A DNA stretch of 64,000 nt from CAZQVN01 sp964596775 (GCA_964596775.1 CAZQVN010000009.1:33802-97801); one strand, 5' to 3'. Positions 41,608 through 51,267 are shown, counted from the stretch's first letter. Translations and numbers: made by a program. Notes: generated by a model from the letters alone, not told the origin.

Positions 41608-44574
41608 TCAGGCGCACCCCCCGGAATACCACGCGGAAGCCTCTTCGAACGCCTCGTCGAAGGACAGGTTCCTCCCCCCCGCCCAGGCCGCGGCGAACGC
41701 CTCGTCACCAAGTGCCGATTTCAGTTTCGCGACCTGCAGATCGTGCTCCTCCCGCTCGCCGGAGGTAAGGACGTAACCGATCCCCTCCCAGACGATGTTC
41801 GACGCTCCGAGAAGCCGCGCCGCCAGCGAGTGGCGGCCCAGCGCCGAGGCGAGATAGGCGGAGTACTCCAGCGCGAACCCGCCGAGATAGCGGGCTCCCA
41901 GCCTTCCGATCAGCCGCAGGCTCTCCTCGATGGTCTCCCGGGCCCGGTCCAGGTCGTTCTGCTTCAGCGCCACGTAGCCGACGTTCTGCAGGGGCATCGA
42001 CAGGTCGAGCTGGTCGCCGATCTCCCGGCCGAGAACCAGGCTCTCCTCGAGAACGGGCCGGGCCGCGTCGAAGTTCCGGGCCTGCATTTCCAGGTCGCCC
42101 AGGTTGTTCAGCGCCGTGGCGATCAACGGCTTCTCACCGAGATCGCGGCAGAGCGCCAGGTACTCGCTCCGGTAGCGGCGCGCCGCGTCGAAATCCCCGA
42201 GGCGGGTGTAGATCGTGCCGAGCCCGTTCAGCGCCCGCCCTTCCCCGCGGATATCGCCGATTTCACGCCACAGCGCGAGGCTCTGTTCGATCAGTTTCTG
42301 CGCTTCCTGGGCCCGCCCCTGCCGTCCGATCAGGAAGCCGGCCCAGTACAGGGCGAGCGCCCGGTTGGGGCTCCGCGGTTCACCTCCCGGGCGGGCGAGC
42401 GCCTTGAGGAGCGTTTCGTGCCCGACGGCGTAGTGACCGCGGACTTCCCAGAACCTCCAGAGCGACGTGGCCATCCGGAGGCTCAGCTCGGCTCCGTTCC
42501 GGGCCGTGTCGCAGTAGGACAGGGCGGCGAGGAGATTCTGGTGCTCCGCGTCGAGACGCCCGAGCCATTGCGACTTGTCCGGCTTCGTCAGCGTCTCGCG
42601 CGACTGCTCCACGAGTTCCGCGAAGAACAGGAGGTGCCTTTCCCGGGCCGCCGGACCCTCGCCGCTCTCCTCGAGCATCTCGCCGGCATACTCGCGGATC
42701 GTTTCCAGGCAGCGGTAGCGGGGCAGTTCGCCGCGGGCGTGGAGGACCACGACCAGCGACTTGTCCACGAGGCGGGACATGAGATCGAGAACCTCGTACT
42801 CGTCGCGATCCTCGCCGCTGACCGCGGTGGCCGCGTCCAGCGTGCAGCCGCCGGAGAAGACGGCCAGGCTCCGGAACAGCTGCTTTTCCTGGTCGGCCAG
42901 ATGGTCGTAGCTCCACTGGATCGTGGCGCGGAGCGTCTGGTGACGGGCGAGGTCGCCGCCGGCGCCGCCGGTCAGGAGCCGGAACCGGTCCGCGAGACGC
43001 TCGTGGATCTGGGCCACCGAGAGCACCTTGACGCGTGCCGCGGCCAGTTCGATGGCCAGCGGAATGCCGTCGAGCTTGCGGCAGATTTCCGTCACCACCG
43101 GCGCGGCGCCGTCGTTCCACTCGAAGGCCTGGCAGACGAGCCCCGCCCGGTCCACGAACAGGCGCACCGCCTCGAAACGCGCCGCCGACTCCGCGTGGCG
43201 CCCGGCGTCCGCGCCGGGGACCTCGAGGGCGGGAACCGCGAAGACGCGCTCGCCGGGAATGCCGAGCGCTTCGCGGCTGGTGGCCAGGATGCGCACGGCC
43301 GGGCAGTCCTGGAGCATCCGCTGGACGAGGTCGCTGAGGTCCGGCAGGAGATGCTCGCAGTTGTCGAGGCAGAGAAACAGCGCCCGCGCCCCGATCATCT
43401 TCAGCAGGTCCGCTTCGCCGGCCCGCCGCGAATCGTCGCCGGAATCGATCGACACCGCGATCGCCGGGACCGCGGACGCCGGTTCCAGGACATGAGAGAG
43501 GTCCGCGAAGCAGGCCTTTTCGATCCCCTCCGGCGAGGCCTCGAGCAGGCGCAGCGCCAGGCGCGTCTTTCCGGCGCCGCCGGAGCCGGTCAGGGTGACG
43601 AGCCGCGCCTCCCGGATGAGGCCGCTGCAGGCATCGACCTCCTTCTTCCGGCCGACGAAGTTCGTGAGCAGCCTGGGGAGATTTCTCGGCAGCGCCTGAG
43701 CCGGAGTGGCCCGGGCCCCGGAACCGTGACGAGGGTCGAGGAGAAGCGCGATCGCCGCGTGGACCGACTCGGTGGAGGGGCGGTGCCGGGGATCCTTGTC
43801 CAGGCAGGATCTCAGCAGGCGGACCAGCTCGGCCGGAGCGTCCGCGGGAAGATGCCCGTACTCCGGCTGCTTGAGCAGCGTGGCCGCGATGGCTTCCGAA
43901 GCGGTTCCCGGAAACGCCCGCCGCCCGGTCAGGCATTCGTAGAGGACGGACCCGAACGCGAAAATGTCCGTTTCCGGCCCCTGCGGCTTCGCCCGCAGCT
44001 GCTCCGGGCTCATGTACCCGGGCGTTCCCGCCGTGTGCCCCGGTGCGGTCAGGTGCGGGTCCTGCTCCGTGTCGCCGTCGGAATGGCGGGCCAGCCCGAA
44101 GTCGAGCACCTTCACGTAGAGCCGCCGGGTGATCATGATGTTGCCCGGCTTCAGGTCCCGGTGGATGATCCCCGCGTCGTGCGCCGTCTCCAGGGCGCGC
44201 GTCACCTGGAAGGCGATCTTCAGGGTTTCCTCGATCGGCAGCGGCCCCGCCTTCAGGCGGTCGGCCAGGGTCTGGCCGTCCACATGCTCGAGAATGAGGT
44301 AGCGGACGTCGCCGACGTCCTCGAGTCCGTGGATCCCGGCGATGTTCGGATGATTGAACGTGGCGAGAAGCTTGGCCTCCCGGTCGAACCGGGCTCGCTG
44401 CATCGGGTCCGCGGCCAGCCCCGCCGGAAGCGCCTTGATGGCCACGTTGCGCTCGAGCCGGGAGTCTCGGCCGTGGTAGACCACGCCCATGCCGCCGCGG
44501 CCGAGAATGCCGAGGACTTCGTAATCTCCGATCCGAGAGGGGCGGACTTCCGAGGTGGCGACCATCGGCCCCAT
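41608..44574 (-). CDS. Ser/Thr protein kinase fused to an AfsR/MalT-like ATPase and TPR repeats
   Basis: The protein has 988 residues. A complete Hanks-type kinase occupies about 18-285: glycine loop GRGGMGVVY, Lys47, HRDLKPGN with Asp140, DFG at 158-160. A STAND ATPase follows, with Walker A GSGGAGKT and Walker B LCLDNCEHLL, plus the ATSREAL sensor typical of AfsR/MalT proteins. The C-terminus (about 690-960) has TPRs such as RALNGLGTIYTRLGDFDAARRY. There is no DNA-binding domain and no membrane segment. It may be a cytoplasmic scaffold that phosphorylates partners when its TPRs bind a signal. A longer paralogue lies at 52460. Confidence 0.9.
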   Translation of the reverse strand: MGPMVATSEVRPSRIGDYEVLGILGRGGMGVVYHGRDSRLERNVAIKALPAGLAADPMQRARFDREAKLLATFNHPNIAGIHGLEDVGDVRYLILEHVDGQTLADRLKAGPLPIEETLKIAFQVTRALETAHDAGIIHRDLKPGNIMITRRLYVKVLDFGLARHSDGDTEQDPHLTAPGHTAGTPGYMSPEQLRAKPQGPETDIFAFGSVLYECLTGRRAFPGTASEAIAATLLKQPEYGHLPADAPAELVRLLRSCLDKDPRHRPSTESVHAAIALLLDPRHGSGARATPAQALPRNLPRLLTNFVGRKKEVDACSGLIREARLVTLTGSGGAGKTRLALRLLEASPEGIEKACFADLSHVLEPASAVPAIAVSIDSGDDSRRAGEADLLKMIGARALFLCLDNCEHLLPDLSDLVQRMLQDCPAVRILATSREALGIPGERVFAVPALEVPGADAGRHAESAARFEAVRLFVDRAGLVCQAFEWNDGAAPVVTEICRKLDGIPLAIELAAARVKVLSVAQIHERLADRFRLLTGGAGGDLARHQTLRATIQWSYDHLADQEKQLFRSLAVFSGGCTLDAATAVSGEDRDEYEVLDLMSRLVDKSLVVVLHARGELPRYRCLETIREYAGEMLEESGEGPAARERHLLFFAELVEQSRETLTKPDKSQWLGRLDAEHQNLLAALSYCDTARNGAELSLRMATSLWRFWEVRGHYAVGHETLLKALARPGGEPRSPNRALALYWAGFLIGRQGRAQEAQKLIEQSLALWREIGDIRGEGRALNGLGTIYTRLGDFDAARRYRSEYLALCRDLGEKPLIATALNNLGDLEMQARNFDAARPVLEESLVLGREIGDQLDLSMPLQNVGYVALKQNDLDRARETIEESLRLIGRLGARYLGGFALEYSAYLASALGRHSLAARLLGASNIVWEGIGYVLTSGEREEHDLQVAKLKSALGDEAFAAAWAGGRNLSFDEAFEEASAWYSGGCA

Positions 44575-44665
44575 TCTATGCGACCCGGAGGAAAAACGTA
44601 AGCGGATACCGGCGCGGGGCGCCGGCCCGCGGGTGGGCCGACGGCCGTCGCCGGCGGGCGTCCGC

Positions 44666-45214
44666 TCACTTCATCCGGGTGTACAGCCCGTCGAACGCCA
44701 CGCTCCACGTCTTCCCGTCGTCCCCGGAAGCCTCCCAGAGCTGGCGGACGGTGCCGTCGGCGTTCGGCGTCCAGGTGATCCTTTGCAGGGTGGTCCCGCC
44801 CTCGACGGTCGCGGACTTCGTGGTTCCGGTCATCACCATCGAACCGTCGACGAGGCCGCCGTCGAGCCGGAGCAGCGTGCCCGTGTTGTCGATCCAGGTC
44901 TGGTGCCAGCGGCCGTCGCGGGCGTTCCAGATGTTGAGGCTCGTCCCGGTGACGCCCCTCGTCCCCTCCCAGCGCTCGCGGAGGCCGCAGCCTCCTTCGA
45001 TTCTTTCGATGACGTTCGTGCCGGCGACGCCCCCGTTCGGCACTGTGACCTCCCAGCGTCCGATCCAGAAGTCGAACTGCCGGTACTCGGGAGACGAACA
45101 GGGCGCGGGTTTCACCGGTTCAGCGGCCTCCTGGGCCCGGGCCGGCGGAACGCCGGTGGCCCCGGCAAGGAGGGCGGCGGCCAGAAATGCGGCGGAAACG
45201 AAGGTTCTGTTCAT
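44666..45214 (-). CDS. secreted lipocalin-like (DUF1579-like) protein
   Basis: The protein has 182 residues. The ATG at 45214 follows GGGAGG, and a signal peptide ends near ARAQ. The mature domain starts with EYRQFDFWIGRWEV and continues with a beta-barrel pattern (SLNIWNARDGRWHQTWIDNTG) seen in DUF1579 or fatty-acid-binding-like proteins. Its ligand is unknown. It is the last gene on the minus strand after the sugar cluster at 45274, 60 bases away, so cotranscription is possible but not certain. Confidence 0.7.
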   Translation of the reverse strand: MNRTFVSAAFLAAALLAGATGVPPARAQEAAEPVKPAPCSSPEYRQFDFWIGRWEVTVPNGGVAGTNVIERIEGGCGLRERWEGTRGVTGTSLNIWNARDGRWHQTWIDNTGTLLRLDGGLVDGSMVMTGTTKSATVEGGTTLQRITWTPNADGTVRQLWEASGDDGKTWSVAFDGLYTRMK

Positions 45215-45273
45215 GGGGGTTCCTCCCGCGGGCGACGCAAACGCCGGTCCGCTCCGGGGTGAACGGCAGCGGG

Positions 45274-45993
45274 TCAGAGGCGGCCAAGCAGCGCCATGAG
45301 CCGGAGCCGCCAGACGAGCCACATCGCCTCGAAAATGATCTTCTTGTTCATCTTGGAGATGCCGACGCGGCGATCGGTGAACGTGATCGGGATCTCCTTG
45401 ATCCGGAATCCCTTGCGCCACGCCTTGAACGACATCTCGATCTGGAAGCCGTAGCCGTCGGAGTGGACGTGATCGAGGTCGAGCCCCTCGAGGACGCGGC
45501 GGCGGAAGCACTTGAAACCGCCGGTGGCGTCGTTGACCGGAAGCCAGGTGATCATCTTCGTGTACACGTTGGCGCCGTAGGAGAGGATCAGGCGCGAGAG
45601 CGGCCAGTTGACGACGGTCACGCCGTTCAGGTAGCGCGACCCGAGCACGAGGTCCACGTCGTGCTCCTCGGCGGTCCTGATGAAGTCGGGCAGCGCGTTC
45701 GGGTCGTGGGAAAAGTCCGCGTCCATCTCGTAGATGAAGTCGTAGTCGTGGGCGAGCGCGTAGCGGAACCCGTCCACGTACGCGGTGCCCAGCCCCATCT
45801 TGCCGGGGCGGTGCAGGCAGTGGAGCCGCGGTTCGTCGGCCATCAGTTCGTCGATGATGGCCCCGGTGCCGTCGGTGGAGTTGTCGTCCACGAACAGCAG
45901 CTCGAAGTGCGGCCCCTGCGACAGGACGGCCGGAACGAGTTCGCGGACGTTCTCCGCCTCGTTGTACGTGGGAACGATGACGAGGGCCTTCAT
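45274..45993 (-). CDS. polyprenol-phosphate mannosyltransferase-like GT2 (DPM1-type)
   Basis: The protein has 239 residues, the size of the soluble DPM1-like class. Motifs: ALVIVPTYNEAENV, FVDDNSTDGTGA, the DAD metal site in EMDADFSHDP, and DATGGFKCFRR. The C-terminal FTDRRVGISKMNKKIIFEA is characteristic of dolichol or undecaprenyl-phosphate mannose synthases. It makes a polyprenyl-phosphate sugar for periplasmic transferases such as the GT-C enzyme at 29282. Its ATG overlaps the stop of the SDR gene (ATGA). Confidence 0.9.
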   Translation of the reverse strand: MKALVIVPTYNEAENVRELVPAVLSQGPHFELLFVDDNSTDGTGAIIDELMADEPRLHCLHRPGKMGLGTAYVDGFRYALAHDYDFIYEMDADFSHDPNALPDFIRTAEEHDVDLVLGSRYLNGVTVVNWPLSRLILSYGANVYTKMITWLPVNDATGGFKCFRRRVLEGLDLDHVHSDGYGFQIEMSFKAWRKGFRIKEIPITFTDRRVGISKMNKKIIFEAMWLVWRLRLMALLGRL

Positions 45994-46934
45994 CAGGCGG
46001 AGGCCGCTCCATGGTTCGAGACGAACCACTCCACCGTCTTGATCAGCCCGTCCTTCACGTCGACCTTCGGCTCCCAGCCGAGCACGGTGCGGGCCTTCGT
46101 CACGTCGGGCTGGCGCACCTTCGGGTCGTCCTCGGGCAGCGGCCTGTAGACGATCGTGCTCTTCGACTTCATGATCGCGATGATCGTCTCGGCCATCTCC
46201 TTCACGGTCATTTCCTGGGGATTGCCGATGTTCACCGGCTCCGGTTCCGCGGAGAGCATCAGCTTGTAGATCCCCTCGACGAGGTCGGTGATGTAGCCGA
46301 ACGAGCGCGTCTGGCTGCCGTCGCCGAAGACGGTGAGCGGCTCGCCCACCAGCGCCTGGTTGATGAACGTGGGCACCGCCCGGCCGTCGTCCCGGCGCAT
46401 GCGCGGGCCGAACGTGTTGAAGATGCGGATGATCCGGGTGTCGACCCCCTTGTAGCGGCGGTAGGCCATGGTCATCGCCTCGGCGAAGCGCTTGGCCTCG
46501 TCGTACACGCCGCGCACGCCGATCGGGTTCACGTTGCCCCAGTAGGTTTCCGGCTGCGGGTGCACGAGCGGATCGCCGTACGTTTCCGAGGTGGACGCGA
46601 GGAGAAACCGCGCCCCCTTGGCCCGGGCAAGGCCGAGCGCGTGATGCGTGCCGGTGGAACCCACCTTGAGCGTGGCGATCGGCCACTTGAGATAGTCGAT
46701 CGGGCTGGCCGGGCTGGCGAAGTGCAGCACGTAGTCGACCGGACCGTCCACGTACACGTAGTTCGTCACGTCGTAGTCGATGAACGTGAACTCCGGCGAA
46801 CGGATGTGGGCGATGTTGTCGGTGCTGCCGGTGAGGAGGTTGTCCATGCCGATGACACGGTGCCCCTGCGCCAGCAGATAATCGGCCAGGTGGCTGCCGA
46901 TGAAACCGGCCACTCCGGTGATGAGAATGTTCAC
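45993..46934 (-). CDS. UDP-glucuronate decarboxylase-like extended SDR (UDP-xylose synthase)
   Basis: The protein has 313 residues, GTG start. NAD-binding TGVAGFIGSHL is followed by the UXS-specific FASPASPIDYLKWPIATLKVG and STSETYGDP. The active site is Tyr-x-x-x-Lys in GVYDEAKR. This pattern points to UDP-xylose synthase rather than dTDP-glucose dehydratase. Its product would be a pentose donor for surface glycans. It lies immediately after the heparinase gene, with no gap, and before the mannosyltransferase-like gene. Confidence 0.88.
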   Translation of the reverse strand: MNILITGVAGFIGSHLADYLLAQGHRVIGMDNLLTGSTDNIAHIRSPEFTFIDYDVTNYVYVDGPVDYVLHFASPASPIDYLKWPIATLKVGSTGTHHALGLARAKGARFLLASTSETYGDPLVHPQPETYWGNVNPIGVRGVYDEAKRFAEAMTMAYRRYKGVDTRIIRIFNTFGPRMRRDDGRAVPTFINQALVGEPLTVFGDGSQTRSFGYITDLVEGIYKLMLSAEPEPVNIGNPQEMTVKEMAETIIAIMKSKSTIVYRPLPEDDPKVRQPDVTKARTVLGWEPKVDVKDGLIKTVEWFVSNHGAASA

Positions 46935-48869
46935 TTAAGGACTGCCTCCGGGTGATGGGTCGATCGAAAACCGGGTGATCTGGCGGCCGGTCGGCTCGGC
47001 CGGTCTTTCCACGACGACAACGGGAGCGGCGATCTTCTCACCATACCGGGGCGACAGGAACCCCCGCTCCACCCGGACCGCCGCCGCCGGCTCGAGCTGA
47101 AAAAGGAAGGAAGCCCCGTCCGCGAAGGAGACCCGGAAACCGGGCTCGACCGCTTCGACCAGGGCTTCGGCGGGGAAGCGCCAGCGCCAGACCGCCGCGG
47201 ATCCGACCGGCAACCCATCCCCGACCCATTCGTCCTCGAATGTCATAAACCGTTGTGTCTTATTGTATACGAGAGTTCTGGCGCAGGCCACCCGTTTCCC
47301 CGCCGCCGCCGGGCGCCAGCGACCGGTCCAGCGGACGGACTCCCCATCCTCGCGGGCTTCCAGGGTGGCCGGCTCCGGAACCGCGTCCCAGCGGAACGGG
47401 GCGCCGGGAACGGCCATGCCGGCGCCGCCGACCGTGAACGTGGAGTGCGCGTCCTCGACCCGGAACGCGTTCCGGTCCGCGCCGACGCTCGTGTAGCCGT
47501 AGTTGCCCGGATCCACGAGCAGCGGCCGTCCCCGGACGTGAACCACCGGGGCCATCCAGTCCGCGTGGCTGTGCGCGGACGGCTTCGGCAGGCCGTGACC
47601 GAACGGGCCGCAGCGGACGAACACGTGGAGCGCGCCGGGGACCGACAGCACGGCGTGCCCCCCCCGCGGAAACAGCGTGACGGCCGGGTCCGCCTTCCGG
47701 CCGGATGCGCCGTCCGTCCGCGCCGCCTCCCCCGTCCACCAGAAGAGGGTTGCGGCGGAGCCCGCCGGCGCCCCCGCCGGAACGTGCGGCGTTCCGGCGC
47801 CCGCGTCCGCGCCGGCCAGAACCGCGAGCGCGGCTGCGACGCCGCGCGCGTCGTCCGACGGTTCCGGCTCCCCCCAGTCCACCCCTTTCCCGTTGTCGTT
47901 GTCGCCGACGAGGGGCAGGGTGCCTCCGGGGCCGGTGACGGCGGCGAGCCACCCCGCGAGAGCCGCGGCGCGCTGCCGGAGCGGTCCGGGAACACCGGTG
48001 CCGGTGGCCCGCGCCGTGGCCAGGACGGCGGCGATGAAATCGGCCACGAAGCGTCCGTAGGTCGTGGACTGCTCGAGGCTGACGCCGTCCTCCGCCACCT
48101 GCCTCTCCACCTCGCGCGCAAACAGCGGCAGGTTCCGGGCCAGCCGGGCGCGGCCGCCGAACTCGGGGAAATAGAGGTCGGTGACGACGAGCCCCGCGAG
48201 TTCCCCGAGCAGATGATTCCCGGCCACGACCCGTTCCGTGCTCAGGTGACCGTCGAGCCACGCCGCGGACGCCGCGGTGTGCCGGACCAGGGCTTCGATC
48301 ACGGCCGCGTCGAACGCCTCCGCCTTCCCGAAGAAGTGGAACGCCTGGCAGAGCGCGATGAGCCGGATGCCGACTTCGAGTGCGCTGGAAAAGTGCACGC
48401 CCCGTCCGACCGCCTGGGTTCGGCACCAGTCGGAAAGCCAGCACGCCGCGGCGTCCGCGCAACGGTTGTCCCCCGCGGCGTACGCCGCGCCGAGCCGCGG
48501 CACGAACGCGAGCCGGGCCACCTCCCAGGGAAACTTGACGTCGGCGACAAACGGGGCGAACGCCGGGTCGCGGGGCGCGTAGTTCCAGTCGGGCAGACCG
48601 TCGGGTTTCAGGAACGGGTGAAGGGCGCCGAACAGGCGGAGCCGGCCGGCGAGGAGCGCGTCCGCCTCCTCGCGCGCGGCCGCGGCGGCGGCGGGCAGGA
48701 GTTCGGAAAACCGGGAGGCACGGGACTCCGACGGCCAGGCGGGCGCCGTGCGCCGGACGAGCGTGCCGAGGTCGCCGGACACGACCGTGTCGATCGGCGC
48801 GGCGAGGATCCCGGCCGCGTCCCGTTCGGCCCGGCGCCGGCGCCCGCGCGCCCGGGCCTTGCGTTGCAC
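46935..48869 (-). CDS. heparinase II/III family polysaccharide lyase-like protein
   Basis: The protein has 644 residues from the GTG at 48869. The frame is open for 23 more codons to a CTG at 48938 that overlaps the neighbour's stop (CTGA) and has GGAGG in front. The extra residues (TDLRYFGGQLTPG) look like a real heparinase N-terminus, so the CTG may be the true start. The alpha/alpha toroid includes the HFSSALEVGIRL and GNHLLGELAGL blocks. A C-terminal beta-sandwich carries AHSHADWMAPVVHV, the usual His/Tyr region. No signal peptide is visible. The family modifies acidic polysaccharides; in such clusters it may edit the product glycan. Confidence 0.88.
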   Translation of the reverse strand: MQRKARARGRRRRAERDAAGILAAPIDTVVSGDLGTLVRRTAPAWPSESRASRFSELLPAAAAAAREEADALLAGRLRLFGALHPFLKPDGLPDWNYAPRDPAFAPFVADVKFPWEVARLAFVPRLGAAYAAGDNRCADAAACWLSDWCRTQAVGRGVHFSSALEVGIRLIALCQAFHFFGKAEAFDAAVIEALVRHTAASAAWLDGHLSTERVVAGNHLLGELAGLVVTDLYFPEFGGRARLARNLPLFAREVERQVAEDGVSLEQSTTYGRFVADFIAAVLATARATGTGVPGPLRQRAAALAGWLAAVTGPGGTLPLVGDNDNGKGVDWGEPEPSDDARGVAAALAVLAGADAGAGTPHVPAGAPAGSAATLFWWTGEAARTDGASGRKADPAVTLFPRGGHAVLSVPGALHVFVRCGPFGHGLPKPSAHSHADWMAPVVHVRGRPLLVDPGNYGYTSVGADRNAFRVEDAHSTFTVGGAGMAVPGAPFRWDAVPEPATLEAREDGESVRWTGRWRPAAAGKRVACARTLVYNKTQRFMTFEDEWVGDGLPVGSAAVWRWRFPAEALVEAVEPGFRVSFADGASFLFQLEPAAAVRVERGFLSPRYGEKIAAPVVVVERPAEPTGRQITRFSIDPSPGGSP

Positions 48870-48934
48870 GACATCGAGGAGCAGCCCCGGCGTCAGCTGC
48901 CCGCCGAAGTAGCGGAGGTCGGTGACGAGACCGC

Positions 48935-49573
48935 TCAGAGCGCCTCCGGCGCCGATTCGGCCAGGCCCCCCTCCACGGGCAGGAATTTCGCGAAGGCGGA
49001 GTACTGGCGGTCCGCCGAGCCGGCGTCACCCGGCCACGGGGAGATCAGGTAGTCGCCGACCGTCCGCCGGTGGATCGTGCCCCGGTGGCTCCGCGTGATG
49101 TGCGACGCCGCGAACCAGAGCAGGAGGCCCGACAGCGCGTGGCCGGTCACCGCGAGGATCTGGTTCAGGTCCGAGATCATGACGCCGCGCGGCGACATCC
49201 AGTTGAAGATGTTCACGAAAAACAGCGCCAGCAGGATGGACAGCAGGAGCGCGAACCGGCGGTTCTTCGCTTCGTGCCGCGCGCGGATCTTTCCCAGCTG
49301 CGTGTTGAAGTTCTGCCAGGCTTCGCGGAACGCCCCCCCTTCGGTGGTCCGCCATCCGGATTCGGCGGAAGCCCGGCGGTTGGCGAGCAGGAAGTCGCGG
49401 CAGCGCACGTATTCGGCCACGAGGCCGTCCACGGCCTCCATCTCCGACCGGAACGCGGCCAGGGAACGGAAGATCACGAGTATGACGAGCGCCTCGACGC
49501 AGAACGCGATGACGCCGCCGAGTTGTGCGGCCCGCGTGACGGCATCGCCGAGCGACTCGGGAAATGTGGGCAT
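48935..49573 (-). CDS. membrane protein of unknown function
   Basis: The protein has 212 residues. The ATG has GGAG 8 bases upstream and is served by the promoter at 49601-49629. One hydrophobic segment (about 17-38) is followed by a cytoplasmic helical region (about 40-105), then two more membrane segments (about 106-122 and 137-155). It is the first gene of the second sugar cluster, coupled to the heparinase gene. I recognise no domain. Confidence 0.7.
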   Translation of the reverse strand: MPTFPESLGDAVTRAAQLGGVIAFCVEALVILVIFRSLAAFRSEMEAVDGLVAEYVRCRDFLLANRRASAESGWRTTEGGAFREAWQNFNTQLGKIRARHEAKNRRFALLLSILLALFFVNIFNWMSPRGVMISDLNQILAVTGHALSGLLLWFAASHITRSHRGTIHRRTVGDYLISPWPGDAGSADRQYSAFAKFLPVEGGLAESAPEAL

Positions 49574-49600
49574 GAGTTGTCTCCGGACAGTGTGGGCCGG

Positions 49601-49629
49601 ATTCTATCCGGTGGTGCGGGGATCGGCAA
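49601..49629 (-). promoter_or_regulatory. promoter of the second sugar cluster
   Basis: On the minus strand TTGCCG (49629-49624), a 17-base spacer and TAGAAT (49606-49601) lie 28 bases before the ATG at 49573. Confidence 0.55.
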
Positions 49630-49671
49630 GCCGCCGGACGGTCGGAGGAGAGAGCGACCGCGGGATATCCG

Positions 49672-51114
49672 TCAGCGGATCACCAGCACGTTGCGCACGG
49701 CCGACACGCCGCCGCCGTTGGCCACCGCGTAGTACATCCCGGGCGCCACCAGGCGGCCGAAGGCATCGCGACCGTCCCAGCGGAATCGCGCGGTCGCGCC
49801 CTCCCCGGCGCCGAGCGAGCGCACGAGCCGTCCCTGGAGATCCATGATGTTCAGCTCCATCGGCGCCCTCGACTTCGACACGAGCGTGAACGTCACCGGT
49901 CCGTTCGTCGGGTTCGGCGCCGCGCGGAGCGACACGTCACGGATCGTCCGTGTCGGGTCCTGGATGGCCGAGGCCGAGCCGAGCGGCTGGAACGACACGT
50001 CCCGGATCACGACCTCAACCTCCTGGTTGCCGAGCGGAGGACTCCCGTTGAGCAGCCACAGGTTGAGATGGATGTGCTCGGTGCCGCCGGCCGGGGGCAC
50101 GTCCGTCCCCTCGTAGGTGTGGCTCGCGATGATGTCGAACGGCGATCCGGGCTCCGCCGAGTTGCCGGTCCAGCTCATGAAGTCCACCCGGCCGGGCTGC
50201 CAGGTGAACCGGTGCGTCGTGGCGATGTCCCCCGGCGGGAGCGTGATGCGGAGCAGGTGCTCCGGCGAGGCGTTCCACGGCTGAACCACGAACTGGGCGT
50301 TCGTGGGGTCGTTCGGGTTGCCCCAGCGCGCCGCCTCGAAGTCGATCTCGCGGTGGGCGTACACGTCCGAGGCGGGATCGTCGTCCCAGGTGAACAGGCC
50401 GAGCACCGCGTTCGCGTCGAGGTTGTCGACGCGGCTCTTCACCTGGAACGTGTAGGTGCCGTAGCCGGGCGTGGAGAGGCCCGGGTTCGCCGAGCGGTCG
50501 ATGACCTCCGCGGAACGCCAGCGGTTTCCCACCCGGTTGATCTTCAGGTGAAGATCGCCGGCGCCGTCGATCCACACGTTGGACGCATCGTCCGTGAAGT
50601 AGTTCGGCCCGGGCCCCCACTTCGCGTTCCCCGAATCCTTGACCTGCCAGTCGCGCCCCTTCCAGGAGATCACGCGGTGATCGCAGCTCCGCGCCGCGGT
50701 GACGTACGGGTACGCGAACAGCGACGCCGGAAGCGCGTTCAAACCCGACGCCTGCGGCGGGGTCGAGGTCGACGGAACCAGGAAGATCGCGATGTACCCG
50801 GCCTCGAGGTCGTTCGGGTGGGTGGTGACGTCGATCGAGAAGACGGCGCTCCCGGGGCCGGACGGGGTCAGGGGGGCGGTGGGCGCGGCGAACGTCGGCT
50901 TCGTCCACCACTGGTCGGTGAAGACGTAGGCGGCCACCCGGTACTGCGAGGCCGCCCCGATCCCGGTGACCGTTCCTTCCACGTTGAGGTCGGCGGGAGA
51001 ACCGACCGGACCCGCCCCGCAGGCGGGCACCCGGGTCAGCGTGAGGACCTGCGCGGCCGCGGGGGCCGTGAGGAGTGCCGGGATGAGCAGGATCGCGGAA
51101 AGCAGGCGCCTCAT
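49672..51114 (-). CDS. secreted GH16-like beta-jelly-roll protein with FlgD-like sorting domain
   Basis: The protein has 480 residues. The ATG at 51114 starts a good Sec signal ending near PAAA. A short beta domain (about 25-130) precedes a GH16-like region with the motif REIDFEAARWG, matching the ExDxxE active-site pattern, and with CDHRVISWKGRDWQV near its front. GH16 enzymes cleave beta-glucans, agar or carrageenan. The two Glu residues and the central Asp are present, so activity is possible. The C-terminus is FlgD-like (AAPNPTNGPV, GMYYAVANGG). It follows a strong hairpin and has a weak SD. Confidence 0.78.
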   Translation of the reverse strand: MRRLLSAILLIPALLTAPAAAQVLTLTRVPACGAGPVGSPADLNVEGTVTGIGAASQYRVAAYVFTDQWWTKPTFAAPTAPLTPSGPGSAVFSIDVTTHPNDLEAGYIAIFLVPSTSTPPQASGLNALPASLFAYPYVTAARSCDHRVISWKGRDWQVKDSGNAKWGPGPNYFTDDASNVWIDGAGDLHLKINRVGNRWRSAEVIDRSANPGLSTPGYGTYTFQVKSRVDNLDANAVLGLFTWDDDPASDVYAHREIDFEAARWGNPNDPTNAQFVVQPWNASPEHLLRITLPPGDIATTHRFTWQPGRVDFMSWTGNSAEPGSPFDIIASHTYEGTDVPPAGGTEHIHLNLWLLNGSPPLGNQEVEVVIRDVSFQPLGSASAIQDPTRTIRDVSLRAAPNPTNGPVTFTLVSKSRAPMELNIMDLQGRLVRSLGAGEGATARFRWDGRDAFGRLVAPGMYYAVANGGGVSAVRNVLVIR

Positions 51115-51205
51115 GAGGCTTCGAGCATAGCACAGGGGCGGCAGACGCCCCGGGCCGGCGCCCCCCTGTTCATGTCGGGCCGATGGCCCCCCGCAGGACA
51201 ACGAC

Positions 51206-51231
51206 GGCGGGCGGCCCTTTGGCCGCCCGCC
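51206..51231 (-). terminator. 11-bp GC hairpin after the methyltransferase gene
   Basis: Bases 51206-51216 pair perfectly with 51221-51231 around a CTTT loop, 37 bases after the stop of the methyltransferase gene and before the GH16-like gene. No T-run follows. Confidence 0.55.
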
Positions 51232-51267
51232 GGTACAATCCTCCGCTTGCCGAGGAGGCCGGGTGTT

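Noticed and set aside
41743..44601. Open frame antisense to the kinase-ATPase-TPR gene
   Set aside because: The kinase strand holds all motifs; the opposite frame is a composition shadow.
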